Of a stretch of DNA of 64,000 nt, positions 11,201 to 20,132 are shown in pieces (positions within the stretch are counted from its first letter, which is position 1; each line of letters opens with the position of its first letter). The stretch spans positions 9,244,745-9,308,744 of the forward strand of contig OZ020262.1 of the NCBI GenBank assembly GCA_963971285.1, in the 5' to 3' direction. The notes below the pieces were generated by a model. The model was not told where the DNA came from and searched no databases. It saw nothing but the letters and a program-made list of their open reading frames with translations. The position numbers and the translations under genes were made by a program. Source of the stretch: Astropecten irregularis. Lineage: Eukaryota; Echinodermata; Asteroidea; Paxillosida; Astropectinidae.

Positions 11201-13890
11201 ATGGATGACATGTCCAAGACGAAGTTGGAGCCTGAGCCGAAGCCGAGCTTTGAGAAAGGCCCATAGTACCTTTAGCAGGTGTGGAAGGAAGATATAACAG
11301 CATCTCAATCAGGATATGTCTCCACATCGTCAAGACTTACCTTTCAAATTGCTCATCCCGGCTGGACTTAGGGCTGATACCCAGCATGCCTGTGACCACC
11401 TGTTCCACACCCTCAACAGTCTGCAGTGATTGACCCCAAGAATCGCTAGCAATCCACGTTCTGTCCATCAAACCTTCTTCTTTGGCCTCCTTCAAGACAC
11501 GTCGGATGTCGTGCTTCAGGCAGAACGTGAAGATCACCTGGAATTGAAACGGAAACCAGCAAAGTCACAAATGTTTCTAATATTACTTAAGAGAAACCAG
11601 ATGAAGTACAGGCCTTGAGCTAACTTTTGTTCCTGGCGAGCCCACGGCCAGCTTACTTCAGATTTTACTAGCCCATTTAGATTTTTACTAGCCCGTACAC
11701 ATGTTGATCCATACCTTAACATGTAGGTTCTTGTTTTTTTTACTAGCCCAACGGGCAACCAAGGAAGTGAGTCTTGCTAGCCCGGAGTGGATTTTGCTAG
11801 ACATTGTACGCTGGGCTAGTACTAATTCGAACCCTGATGAAGAACACAAAAAAAGTGACTGGAAATACGACAAGAACTACCGATATCTTTGTGTCCATCG
11901 ATAACGTCTTCACAATATTGATGACCACATCATCCGGGCTGTTACGGTTTAAGCTCAGTGTATGGGCGATGCAGACATTCTTCGCTCCCAGTAAATCGCT
12001 TAACAACTCCATGCCAGATGTTCCGTAATTATCCGTCGTGAAGATAATAGCTACGTAGTTCCATCCCATGTCCACGGCTAGATCCGCCATCACGGCTGCC
12101 TGGTTTTTGTCCGATGCCACGGTGCGTAGGAAATAAGGATAGAGGTTCTTGTCACTTAGAACGGGACTGGAGGCAGAGTAGCTGACTTGAGGTACCTGGA
12201 ATAAACCTGGAGGAACAGAAGAGGAATTTGAGGTCAAAATCAATCTCCAAATAAGAACAGATTTATTATCAAATCACCATGGAAACCAGTGACCAAATCT
12301 AACAACTAAGGGCCTGTTTGTTTATGGCGAATCCTGCGGATCCGGATCCCATTTTTCGGATCCACGTCCTATGCAGGGTACGCTAAAACGGGATCCGGAT
12401 TCGCAGGAATCGTCATAAACAAACAGGCCCTAAGATCTGCAGCTATTCTATTGCCACAATTCAGTAGTAAACACAGAACCACCATCACCTTAGCAACTCT
12501 CAGTCTCAGTGATAGCATCACCGTGGTAACCATCACCACAGTAACCATCACTACAGTAACCATCATCCAACCAGGAACCTATATAATTCTTACCCAGCAG
12601 GTTAGCAACACCAGTTGAAGTGGCACTCGATCCTGTGCCTACGACTCCAATCGTCTGAGCATTTTCATTTGTGCAGGACTCTCCTCTTCGCGCTGTGATG
12701 AAGTTAAGAGCTTCCTACAAACATAAATTCAGGTTTTACAATTAATCATACATGATGGGTTTGTTGATACTTTTGCACACCATAACTATTCAAAACCCTC
12801 TACTTTTGTTTAATTTACCTTCACCACTTTTTCAAGCTTATTCTCAAGATTTTGAAAACAAATCGGCATCAAAATGCTACATAATAATAATAATAATAAT
12901 ATAATAATAATTTGGGCATTTATATAGCGTTCTTACACACAAGAAAGGTATCACAACGCTTTATACATTATTATTATCCCTGGTCATCGGGCCCATTTAC
13001 ATTCCTGAAACAATCTCAGCTCCCTGGGGAGTATATAGCCTGCAGCTGCCTGCAAAGCGCGCAGGGCTAATCAAACACACAAAGCCATCTCTACCCTCAC
13101 AGGTAAAAGCTTACATATACGTCTGATGCATTATATACGTTACTTGAGCCAGTATGAGTACACGTACATATTATGACATGTATGAAGAATTAGACACATC
13201 TAGAATCATATTCCAACATTGTATCCAGGTTACTGTAGTTACCATGGTTACTAATACTATAGTAGGCTGTGGTTATGAAATTTTCTATCAAATTCTGAAA
13301 TTCCAATTGTATCGATAAATTTCACAAATTACCCTCAACGCTTTATTTGGATCGGAGCAATCGTTCCTGATTTCAAATCCAAGCTTGACACCCGGTAAAA
13401 TATCAGATCGATTGTTGATGACATCCACAGCATACATCATGCTTTCCATTCTCAATCCAGTCAGCTTAAGAATCTTGGAGCAGGGATTAGATTCCCCATC
13501 TGGAATGAGAACGGCAAACATGCCGCCCAAAATGAAATCTCCATCTTGGTAGGCCACTAGCTGATCTGTGATGTCGGTTTCCTCAGTGGAAGTTAAGTCT
13601 GAGGGTAGTGAATCGGGAGCATTTCTACGATGTCTTGATTTGACACTGTTCATGGAACTTGAAGATTGTCTAACGTTAATCGCTCCCCATGTTGTGTTCA
13701 TGTCATCGCCAGTATCGTCGGCTGAAAACACAGACGATGAAAACATCCAATTTGCTGCCAGATTTTCCGGTCCAAATTTAGCCTTTTGGAATGTGAAAGA
13801 TTGACATAATGGGCACAGAATGATTAGCAACAAAATGTGCCCACTGAGATATGCCATGATTGGCAATAAAAGACGGTAAAAAACAAACAA
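2291..13890 (-). CDS. Class C GPCR, mGluR-like, with coiled-coil tail (16 exons)
   Basis: Spliced model of 1,106 residues. Exons in transcript order: 13890-13333, 12714-12594, 12206-11881, 11537-11341, 10604-10378, 9854-9709, 9271-9079, 8981-8783, 7601-7343, 6822-6660, 5099-4979, 4772-4544, 4399-4158, 4057-3916, 3014-2908, 2381-2291; all have GT-AG borders and matching phases. Order of parts: signal peptide about 1-32; linker with RHRR at 86-89; Venus flytrap domain from about 114 (GSSATS, QVPQVSYS, NYGTSGM, AHGLHNM); nine-cysteine NCD3G domain about 560-625 with CCWEC; TM1-TM7 about 630-890 (ELSYLLLVGIAMSY, LLTKTNRI, RTRKLPGQFND, RPELN); heptad-rich coiled coil about 944-1075. The 7TM and cysteine-rich parts are mGluR/CaSR-type, not GABA-B-type, whereas the tail recalls GABA-B receptors. 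It should sit in the plasma membrane as a dimer and signal through G proteins. Ligand unknown: the mGluR1 K409 equivalent is His453. MAYLSGH at residue 12 is an alternative start. Confidence 0.9.
2470..2725 (+). mobile_element. tRNA-derived SINE, family S1
   Basis: A 5' unique part (ATCCTCTTTGAGTGATCCC) is followed by a tRNA-like body from about 2648 with an A box (TAGCTCAGTTGG) and a B box (GGTTCGAATCC). The D arm and anticodon loop are recognisable, but the T stem is poorly paired, so this is a SINE head rather than a working tRNA. The same arrangement occurs at 58750-59015. It lies in intron 15 of the receptor gene. Confidence 0.65.
2787..2862 (+). mobile_element. tRNA-like SINE head, family S1, second copy
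   Basis: Repeats the tRNA-like body of 2648-2720 after a copy of the linker AAAGATAATTGACTATTAGG. A and B boxes are both intact. It is a tandem head duplication just downstream of exon 15 in transcript sense. Confidence 0.6.
3146..3466 (+). mobile_element. SINE with LINE-like tail, family S3
   Basis: About 320 bp starting with GGCCTAGTGG and containing CTTTGGGCAAGACGCTTTG and AAATGGGTACCTGCGAGGG. It ends in AAGTGCTTTATAAAAGC followed by ATTATT-type simple sequence, the usual form of a SINE that borrowed a LINE 3' end. An inverted partial copy is at 12945-13108. Intron 14 of the receptor gene. Confidence 0.55.
4805..4978 (-). repeat. Tandem array of copied 5' splice sites in receptor intron 11
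   Basis: Six units of about 26 bp abut the 3' end of exon 11. Read on the minus strand, every unit contains CCTTATATG followed by GTAT or GTGT. The true exon 11 end is the same CCTTATATG followed by GTAAGTTGC. The array therefore looks like repeated duplication of the exon/intron border, leaving six decoy donors (mostly GTATGT) downstream of the real one. Confidence 0.85.
5530..6185. promoter_or_regulatory. Cluster of CRE-type TGACGTCA octamers in receptor intron 10
   Basis: Seven perfect TGACGTCA palindromes are seen at 5594, 5735, 5746, 5853, 5864, 6009 and 6156, several as GATGACGTCATC. They sit in diverged tandem modules of about 120-140 bp that share an ATTCAAAA...CACCAAGTTTCAT frame. 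TGACGTCA is the classic CREB/ATF site. Whether it acts as an enhancer or is simply repeat-family sequence cannot be told from here. Confidence 0.5.
6294..6350 (+). repeat. Poly(A)-rich low-complexity tract
   Basis: A-runs interrupted by single T, G or C bases, followed by a short hairpin around AGCTGTTCCGCTGCATGCG and its near complement AACAGCT. No coding sense. Confidence 0.6.
7745..8640 (+). repeat. Eight-copy tandem array of tRNA-like SINE head (period 109-110 bp)
   Basis: Heads beginning CTGGATAGCTCAGATGG occur at 7811, 7922, 8032, 8141, 8250, 8359, 8468 and 8577. Each carries a polymerase III A box-like segment, then CTGGTATGGCAGTTAATGGG, and never a B box. The linker contains GGCTTCTGACTGGCACCCTG. 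The array fills most of intron 8 of the receptor gene. A shorter array of the same unit is at 59400-59850. Confidence 0.8.
9480..9689 (+). mobile_element. Inverted-repeat element family B
   Basis: Terminal inverted repeat GGGGCAAATTTCATAAAGCT against AGCTCTATGAAATTGGCCC. The inside contains the GACCATGAATATCAAATG-type block in inverse form. Family copies occur near 23.05, 28.5, 49.6, 56.8 and 62.6 kb. Intron 6 of the receptor gene. Confidence 0.65.
10690..11034 (-). mobile_element. Inverted-repeat element family A beside exon 5
   Basis: Runs from TAATTTCATACTTTGGTTTT to TATGCTACCAAAGTATG. It contains the shared ATACAGTAACAGTCATCTG and TTTCTGGATAAATACAGC blocks. It adjoins the segment that is duplicated at the left window edge. 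Confidence 0.6.
11029..11266 (+). mobile_element. Inverted-repeat element family D (GGCTCC-hexamer ends)
   Basis: Ends GGGCCTTTCTCAAAGCTGAG and its complement flank hexamer-like (GGCTCC)n sequence. The conserved core is AAACCACAACCTA with TTTTCAGTGTATGGATGAC. Other copies are near 31.9, 33.0, 35.7, 54.3, 57.8 and 61.7 kb. Intron 4 of the receptor gene. Confidence 0.65.
12310..12430. mobile_element. Harbinger-like MITE with TAA target duplication
   Basis: A 121-bp element with inverted ends GGGCCTGTTTGTTTATG and CATAAACAAACAGGCCC, flanked by TAA at 12307-12309 and 12431-12433. A 3-bp TAA/TTA duplication is typical of PIF/Harbinger elements. Related ends occur at 45878-46013 and near 50619. 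Intron 2 of the receptor gene. Confidence 0.7.
12945..13108 (-). mobile_element. Partial SINE family S3, inverted copy
   Basis: Reverse complement of the 3' half of 3146-3466: AACGCTTTATACATTATTAT, then CCCTGGTCATCGGGCCCA and CTCCCTGGGGAGTATATA. It is preceded by an (ATA/AAT)n tail around 12883-12925. Intron 1 of the receptor gene. Confidence 0.55.
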
Positions 13891-13934
13891 TCTGCACTTC
13901 CACCCTTTGCCGAAAAACAGACCTGCATCATAGC

Positions 13935-14477
13935 GGTCACACTAATCAAAGTCAACTCTTTTTTCTCGGCGTCAACTTCAGACAGAGGCGTCAACTCGGC
14001 GTCAACTCATACCAAATTATATTCTACATTGAAAATATATATACAATACTTCAATTAGTAGTATAAGATAGAATTTGCATTGGTTTCAGGTTATATCTCA
14101 TCTAGGAAAGGGAGATTTTTCCCTCGAAAAAAATCACCTTAAGCAACAAATCCGGAGGCCGCCATCTTGCCATTTACGGCACATGGACGATACCATTCAT
14201 GCATGGGTGTGCAAGTTATGCCTTGGACAATAGAGGGCACCTTTCTGCAGAGTTAATTACTTAAATTTTTATTTTTTTTCGAGGGAAAAATCTCCCTTTC
14301 CTAGATGAGATATAACCTGAAACCAATGCAAATTCTCTCTTATACTACTACATGTAATTGAATTACTGTATGTATATTTTCAATGTAGAATATAATTTGG
14401 TATGAGTTGACGCCGAGTTGACGCCTCTGTCTGAAGTTGACGCCGAGAAAAAAGAGTTGACTTTGATTAGTATGACC
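13935..14477. repeat. Long inverted repeat (about 200-bp arms) between head-to-head genes
   Basis: Left arm about 13935-14133, right arm about 14273-14477, spacer about 140 bp. The arms match almost throughout, including the GGCGTCAACT motifs and GGGAGATTTTTCCCTCG. It starts only 45 bp upstream of the receptor ATG and therefore lies in the presumed receptor promoter or 5' UTR. It looks like a foldback transposon; no coding capacity. Confidence 0.85.
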
Positions 14478-15137
14478 CCATCATAGGCCTAATTATAATT
14501 TTTTTGACAACTGATCACAAAATATATTGCACGCGTCCCCAGACTCCCCTCGCACAAAACCATGCATAACAATAATTCATTTTTGGTACCAATCTAAATT
14601 ATATGGAGAGCCAATAGAAACATAATAATTCCTCACACATTTTATGTACTAAAAAAGTTGATTTAATTTTAAGTCTACAAAATGAAAGCCATATATTGTG
14701 AATCAAATCAATACTTTAAAGTGTATTTATGCATACGGTGCACGGACGTCATAATGACGTCTGTAAGCTCCATGGTGATGGCACATCCATGAGGAAGTTT
14801 ATTTTTTTATAGACCTTGTACATTATCCAAAATTGGGGGTCTATAGGTCAGGTGATCGTCATGTGACTGAATAATTGTGGCGACGTTCGTTTAGCATACA
14901 CAGGGCAGTACTGGCCTGAGAACGGTCCTGTTTACTGCACAAAACCTGCGAGATGGTGCGGACGAGATTGACTCTGTTCGACTCGTGGATACTAATCGAG
15001 CTTGTCATAGAACGTACCACCAGTCACGTCACGCGCTAACTAGTACTACTTGACTTATGTACTGTGCTGATGCAAGTTGATTGTGAAATCGTTTTTGTGT
15101 GTGGGTATTTTATTTAAAGAAGAAACAGTTGAAAACG
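14478..15137 (+). promoter_or_regulatory. Presumed LAMTOR4 promoter and 5' UTR region
   Basis: The single-copy-looking stretch between the inverted repeat and the LAMTOR4 start codon. It holds ACGGACGTCATAATGACGTC around 14743-14762, a CRE-like pair. No clear TATA box was found and the transcription start cannot be placed. Confidence 0.4.
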
Positions 15138-18100
15138 ATGGTAAGAATCATTCATTGCGTGTGACGGTAACAACTAACATTTTGGTAATAGATTTGATTC
15201 TGCTAATAGGCCTATTTCGTAATTTTAGTACAAATTAAATAAAATTAAAATCATCAAATAACCACAAACACAACAAGCTAACGTTAGGGAAACTCTAACG
15301 TTAGGCCCAGTAACTGGGGCGCTGAACTCCCTTTTTTGACTTTTGGGGTTGACGTTTTGGGGAAACTCACTGAATCTTTAACAATACTCAAATCTCAATA
15401 GACAATAGTCCTTGAAATGACTGTGCTTATTTGATGATTTTATTTCAATTTTACAATTTTGGGGTTTGTGTGCATTAGTCCACAAGGATTATTTTCAGAC
15501 GTGCACAATGATGGCTTCTAAAAAAGTTCTACTCTAGTTCTACAATTTTAAATTTAGACTAGGCCTACTATAAAGTACTAGGGCAGGCCTACAAAAGTAC
15601 ATACATGTTCTAAACTACAATAAACTATTATAGTATTATCTAACTCGCCTAAATATATTGGCCAGTGCAGTTGTGATTTCATCTTCAATAGGGCTCCGCG
15701 CTCGTGACGTCACATTCAGATGTTCGGACAAACAAGTCACACGTTGCCCAATTAACTTACATGTAAATGTTTTGAAATTTGTCCGAACATCCGGGTAAGT
15801 ATAGCTGTCAATATAAAGGGCGTATTAACTATTAAATGGCTCAAGCGCGGAGTCCTATTATTTTATATTAATTAATGGAGTGCAGGGCTTTGATTTTTGA
15901 GGGATATTGTGGGGGTCTGAAAAGAATCCTTGTCTCGGTATTTCAGGACCGATGCACACTAACCCCCAGAATAATCTGATGCTTTTTGTTTTGCAGTGAA
16001 TATTTTTCTTTCATCATGTTCATTGGCCATGCTGGCATTCTTTCCGCAATTAAAGCTATTTTACCGTTCTTACTCATATTCCATTTGCAGTATTTGACAA
16101 ACCTCCGGCAAAATAACATTTTAGGGAAAGAAGGCATGACGTATCGAGAATTGGCCGATCAACCATTTGTCCACAATTATCCTTTTTGTTTTGTTCACTA
16201 CTTAGTCTTAGTCTTACTCCTTAATTTTGACTGATTGCCTTACCAACATGCACATTCATTAGAAACTAGACATCGGCTCCAATAAATTGAATTTGGGGAG
16301 TCAGGTTGGCATAGCGGTTCTTTCCTCGCCTTTCACCTCTGTGGACCGGGTTCAAGTCAGGCTCAGTCCACAAGTGGATTGGGTTTTCAGTCCCTACCTG
16401 ATTCTGTGGGTTTTGCCCAGAATATTACTCTGGGGTTTTCTTATTCCTCCCACCTCTAAAACTGTATCTTCTTCTCCGCATCACCTTTCCTTAAAAAAGG
16501 TTTCATCAGGCTTTCGAGCTACAGTGCCTTGGGCACTTTTGAGGAATCCTCGGTGTCATTACCAGAAATAAATAATAATAATTTGTTGATTTATCTGTTT
16601 TTACTTCTGTAGAGTGGTCCAGGACCTCATAATCTGGACAGAGTACCAGACCAAGATGGCTACCTCATCATTAACGGAGATGGTGCTGTAATGGCCGTAA
16701 GTTTCTTCATATACTTGTCTACTGACCTCTTTGAGTCTTTAAGGGCCAGTGGACAATTTCATGGAGCTGCTAAGAACAAACAAATGCTTAGCACAAAAGT
16801 GTGTTTTTTATTTTCCAGTCATCTGGTGAGTTAGAAAACGACGAGAGAATTGCCGGAATTTTGATGAATATGGTACGCCTGGCCAGCAGAGTCAAGATTA
16901 ATCCAGACAAGCCTGAAACATTCAAGAGACTATCAGGTAATTATGTAGTCTGAGTATAACTCGTTAAGTACAAAAACAGAACAAACATACTACCGGTACT
17001 TACAAACGTCTGATACATACATGTGTGCATGCAAATTTCATGCAACGTGGCACATCAGCCAATCAGATGTGTTTTGAGAACATTTCCGTCTGGGTTGTGA
17101 TCAGGGTTGTTTGATTTAAATCACTCGATTTAAATCATTGATTTAAATCATGATTTAAATCAATGGAAAAAAATCCAAAAAATCGGTCATAAAAATCAAT
17201 CATGATTTTTTTCATTATTTCATGATTTTTTTTAACGAAAATCAGAATATCTTACTGAAAGAACACTTGCATTAACTTTTGGCTTAGTTTTTCCACTACC
17301 GGGGGTAAAACAGGGTGTCTTAAAACAGTTTATGTTGTGTTTTTACAATGAAATTTTATTGTACAAAATACGCATGCATGTATACACATATGTATGAAAA
17401 ATGAGGCAGTATCCTGAAGCAAAGTACAATGTATACAGCATTACTTGTAATTTACAAGTATCTATACAATGAATAGAATTACACAGTAAAATAATACGTA
17501 CATGTACATGTATGCAACTGCAAAGAATTATCTTTTGTTTTTGTACATCACTACATCTTGACTTTGCACAATAATACTGCCATTATTAGCTCTAATACAC
17601 ATGTACTGAGATGCAAATGGACCACTGGTACGTACATGTACAAGCCATGAAACATCTTTGAATGTGGTCTTAAACATCCCATCAGCAAGGAAGCAATAGA
17701 GTATGCCTGTAGTGACAGTCAGTAACATTTTCTGTTTTTTGTTGCTTTGGATTTTTTTGCTACATTTTAATGACCACAATGCCCAAGCGACAAGAAGATG
17801 CAATTTGGCATCATTTATGATTTTTTTAAGCAAAATGTTATGATAGGAAAATGTTATTACGTAAAAACAATTAAGATTTTAATTTAAATCAAAAAAATCG
17901 ATTTAAATCAAAAAAATCTGATTTAAATCAAATAAATCTGATTTATTTGATTTTTTTATAAAAATCATGATTTTTATCAACCCTGGTTGTGATGGAGGCT
18001 GAGGATGTTGATTGGTCAAAACTTAGAGGTCAGTGCTGGCTTGCTTGCATAATTAATCAGAACATCTGCATGCATGTGATAGACGCTTGCTCGCTGTACG

Positions 18101-19177
18101 GCGAATGCATCTATCATAATTATAGACTAGTAATAAATGCAGAAAGTTACAGTTGTCTGCAAAATCTTCAAATGAGAGAATAACTTTATCCTTCTTCCAC
18201 TGTCAACCCCCCCCCCAAAAAAAAAGAAGAAAAAAAAAAGAAGGAGAATAACTAGAATTGATAAGTAATTACAAAAATTACAAAAGATTAAAGGTACAGT
18301 ACAGGATTGGTGTAACATACCCAAACAGAAATGTTCACAGATTTACGTATTATAACTTTAGGATATGAATATGGTGGTGGTAGAAACATACCCTTAAAAT
18401 ATTTCTGCCTGAAATGGTATATTTATCCAGAAATTAGTAAAACATCAAGAGATATAGATATAGATATTTATTCAGCCAACAGTATCATAAAAATACAGTG
18501 GAAATTAAACGATATGAGCTCAAAAAGACGAACAAATGTAAAACGATCAATATGCAAAACAAGAAATACGTAAAAGACAATATAAAATGTAAAACCGTGC
18601 AGTAAAATAGATAAAAATGGATAAATGGAACATTAAAAGGGATAAAAAAATTAAAGTTTAAAAGAAATTGCTGACTGGAAGTATGATCAATGGCAAGAGC
18701 ACCGGTGATATAACGGATAAATGTCAAAATATTGAAGCTTAAAATTACATGTATAACAAAAAATACACAGCACACTCACACACAAAGTGCACAGCACAGA
18801 GAGAATAAAATAATAAAGAGAATAAAACGACTGAAAACAGTTTTGATCTCCGTTAAGATCAAAACCAATCTTTTTAATTTTACAAGAAAAATTTAGTCGG
18901 GTTTTCGCTATTTTCTTGTGACTCAGATGTCCGATTGAGCTCAAATTTTCACAGGTTTATTATTTCATGTACATGTTGGATCAGACAAAGTTTGAGTGCT
19001 GTTCTGTGACCTTTACCAATCATGTATTATACTTCTAAGCATTAATTATTTGAACTCTTCTTTTTTCTTCTGATTGCAGTTGTGTTTGAGGACTTGATGT
19101 ACGTGGTGACTATATCAAACAACAAGGTGTACGTCAGCCAACGGCAACACAGACCTCGGGAACCTGTCATTGCATAG
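15138..19177 (+). CDS. LAMTOR4: Ragulator complex protein LAMTOR4 (4 exons)
   Basis: Exons 15138-15140, 16613-16696, 16819-16936 and 19080-19177 give 100 residues; human LAMTOR4 has 99. The match runs along the whole protein: HNLDRVPDQDGYLIINGDGA near the start, ASSGELENDE, FKRLSVVFEDLMYVVTISNN and the ending RQHRPREPVIA. It is a small roadblock-fold protein of the pentameric Ragulator, which anchors Rag GTPases on lysosomes for amino-acid signalling to mTORC1. Exon 1 contributes only the start codon (ATG then GTAAGA), so intron 1 lies directly after the initiator Met. Intron 3 carries an 884-bp hAT-like element. It is convergent with TRAPPC14 downstream. Confidence 0.94.
15690..15856. mobile_element. 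Small inverted-repeat element, AGGGCTCCGCGC family
   Basis: A 167-bp element in LAMTOR4 intron 1. Ends are AGGGCTCCGCGCTCGTGACG and AGCGCGGAGTCCT, with an inner inverted pair ATGTTCGGACAAAC/TTTGTCCGAACAT. Three further copies are at 41601, 44484 and 45435. The last two and this one keep both ends. Confidence 0.7.
16291..16580 (+). mobile_element. tRNA-derived SINE, family S2
   Basis: About 290 bp: GGGGAGTCAGGTTGGCATAG (A box region), GACCGGGTTCAAGTC (B box), a body with CCCAGAATATTACTCTGGGG, and an AATAATAAT tail. A second, slightly longer copy is at 46352-46672. It sits directly before LAMTOR4 exon 2 without touching its acceptor. Confidence 0.7.
17102..17985. mobile_element. Non-autonomous hAT-like transposon in LAMTOR4 intron 3
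   Basis: An 884-bp element with ends CAGGGTTG and CAACCCTG. It is flanked by a perfect 8-bp target duplication GTTGTGAT (17094-17101 and 17986-17993), the hAT signature. Subterminal regions are strings of GATTTAAATCA-type palindromes. The 101-codon reading frame inside has no transposase features, so the element depends on a transposase from elsewhere. Confidence 0.88.
18300..18440 (+). mobile_element. Family A element, 5' fragment
   Basis: Contains CAGAAATGTTCACAGATTTA, GGTAGAAACATACCC and TATTTATCCAGAAATTAG, the outer half of family A. The rest is missing. LAMTOR4 intron 3. Confidence 0.5.
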
Positions 19178-20087
19178 TCATCAGATTCTTCCATTTTGTC
19201 CGTAGTATATTTGTTAACTTGTTGTCTAGTTTCAGTTTTACTGAACAACTTTCCTGAGAGTTTCGGGTTCGGGCGGAGACACATAGGCTGCGTTCGAGCG
19301 AGGTACTCGTGTTAACACGAGTATACTCCTGAGCGCTCGAACGGCCGGAGTACGACACTCCGGTCAGCGAGAGTATACTCTCCAGCGTTGGGGAGTATAC
19401 TCCTGCACCGGAGAGTATTGCGCGCGCATCACACTCGTGTTACCGGGAGTAACCGCTCGAACGCAGCCTAAAGGTGTTTCTAGTAACTCTACTTGGAACG
19501 GGTATTGATTCTGTAGGAACTGGAGGTTATGATTCAGCCGTCTTCAGTTGTAGGTTTGACCTTTAACCCCTGTCCATTATTTCCATTATATATATAAAGA
19601 TAACCACGCCCACTTCAGGCTCAATCCCTGTGCCACATACAGTCTATAGTCCCCATAATTTATATCCAGACAGAATACAGGCTTGTGTCAAGACTACACA
19701 TGTACATGGTAGGAACGTTTTGTTTTTTACTGAAAGTTGTTGTATGTGTACATGTTACAGGATCTTAACTGTTGACTCTGAACCGTTTATCACAAGCCCT
19801 GGCTATGCTAGATTGATTGTAGACATCAGACCAGTTGTTGCAAAATTAGTTGAAGTATTACTGTAAGGGAGCTTTAGATTTTCATGTTGACTATATACGT
19901 CGACGGATACACAATTGCCGAGTCTTTGCGCACGCGTCGCAAGTCGTCACCGGCAACGTTGTCAGATTGAGACGAGGACACACACTACGGTTTTAACGTT
20001 CAGCACGACGTTCTCGCATTTGTGGTCTATGTTGTGAACAACGTTCACGCTAATCTAAAGCACACTAGTAGCATTTTTGATATTTGT
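19178..20087. other. LAMTOR4 3' flank and CpG-rich upstream region of the intronless ORF
   Basis: After the MITE this is ordinary AT-rich DNA up to about 19880. From 19890 to 20080 CpG dinucleotides become frequent (GTCGACGG, CGCACGCGTCGC, GCACGACG), unlike the rest of the interval. That would fit a promoter or 5' UTR for the ORF that follows. No LAMTOR4 poly(A) signal was identified with confidence. Confidence 0.45.
19284..19470. mobile_element. Palindromic MITE in the LAMTOR4 3' UTR region
   Basis: Inverted ends TAGGCTGCGTTCGAGCG and CGCTCGAACGCAGCCTA. The inside holds repeated GAGTATACTC palindromes and is much more GC-rich than its surroundings. It begins 107 bp after the LAMTOR4 stop codon. 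Confidence 0.75.
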
Positions 20088-20132
20088 ATGCTGATAAGGT
20101 GTCTTGCTTGCCAATACACAAACATCCAATGA
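20088..20132 (+). CDS. Short uORF overlapping the main start codon
   Basis: ATG at 20088 opens a 14-codon frame that stops with TGA at 20130-20132. The main ATG is at 20129-20131, so stop and start overlap as ATGA. Such an overlap can allow termination-coupled reinitiation or dampen the main ORF. Whether the uORF is in the mature transcript is not known. Confidence 0.4.
   Translation: MLIRCLACQYTNIQ

Noticed and set aside
17528-17833. A 101-codon frame on the minus strand inside the hAT-like element
   Set aside because: No transposase motifs (no BED finger, no hAT dimerisation region); too short.
20084-20128. N-terminal extension of the intronless ORF to 20084
   Set aside because: The codon at 20084 is TTG, not ATG; the first in-frame ATG is at 20129.
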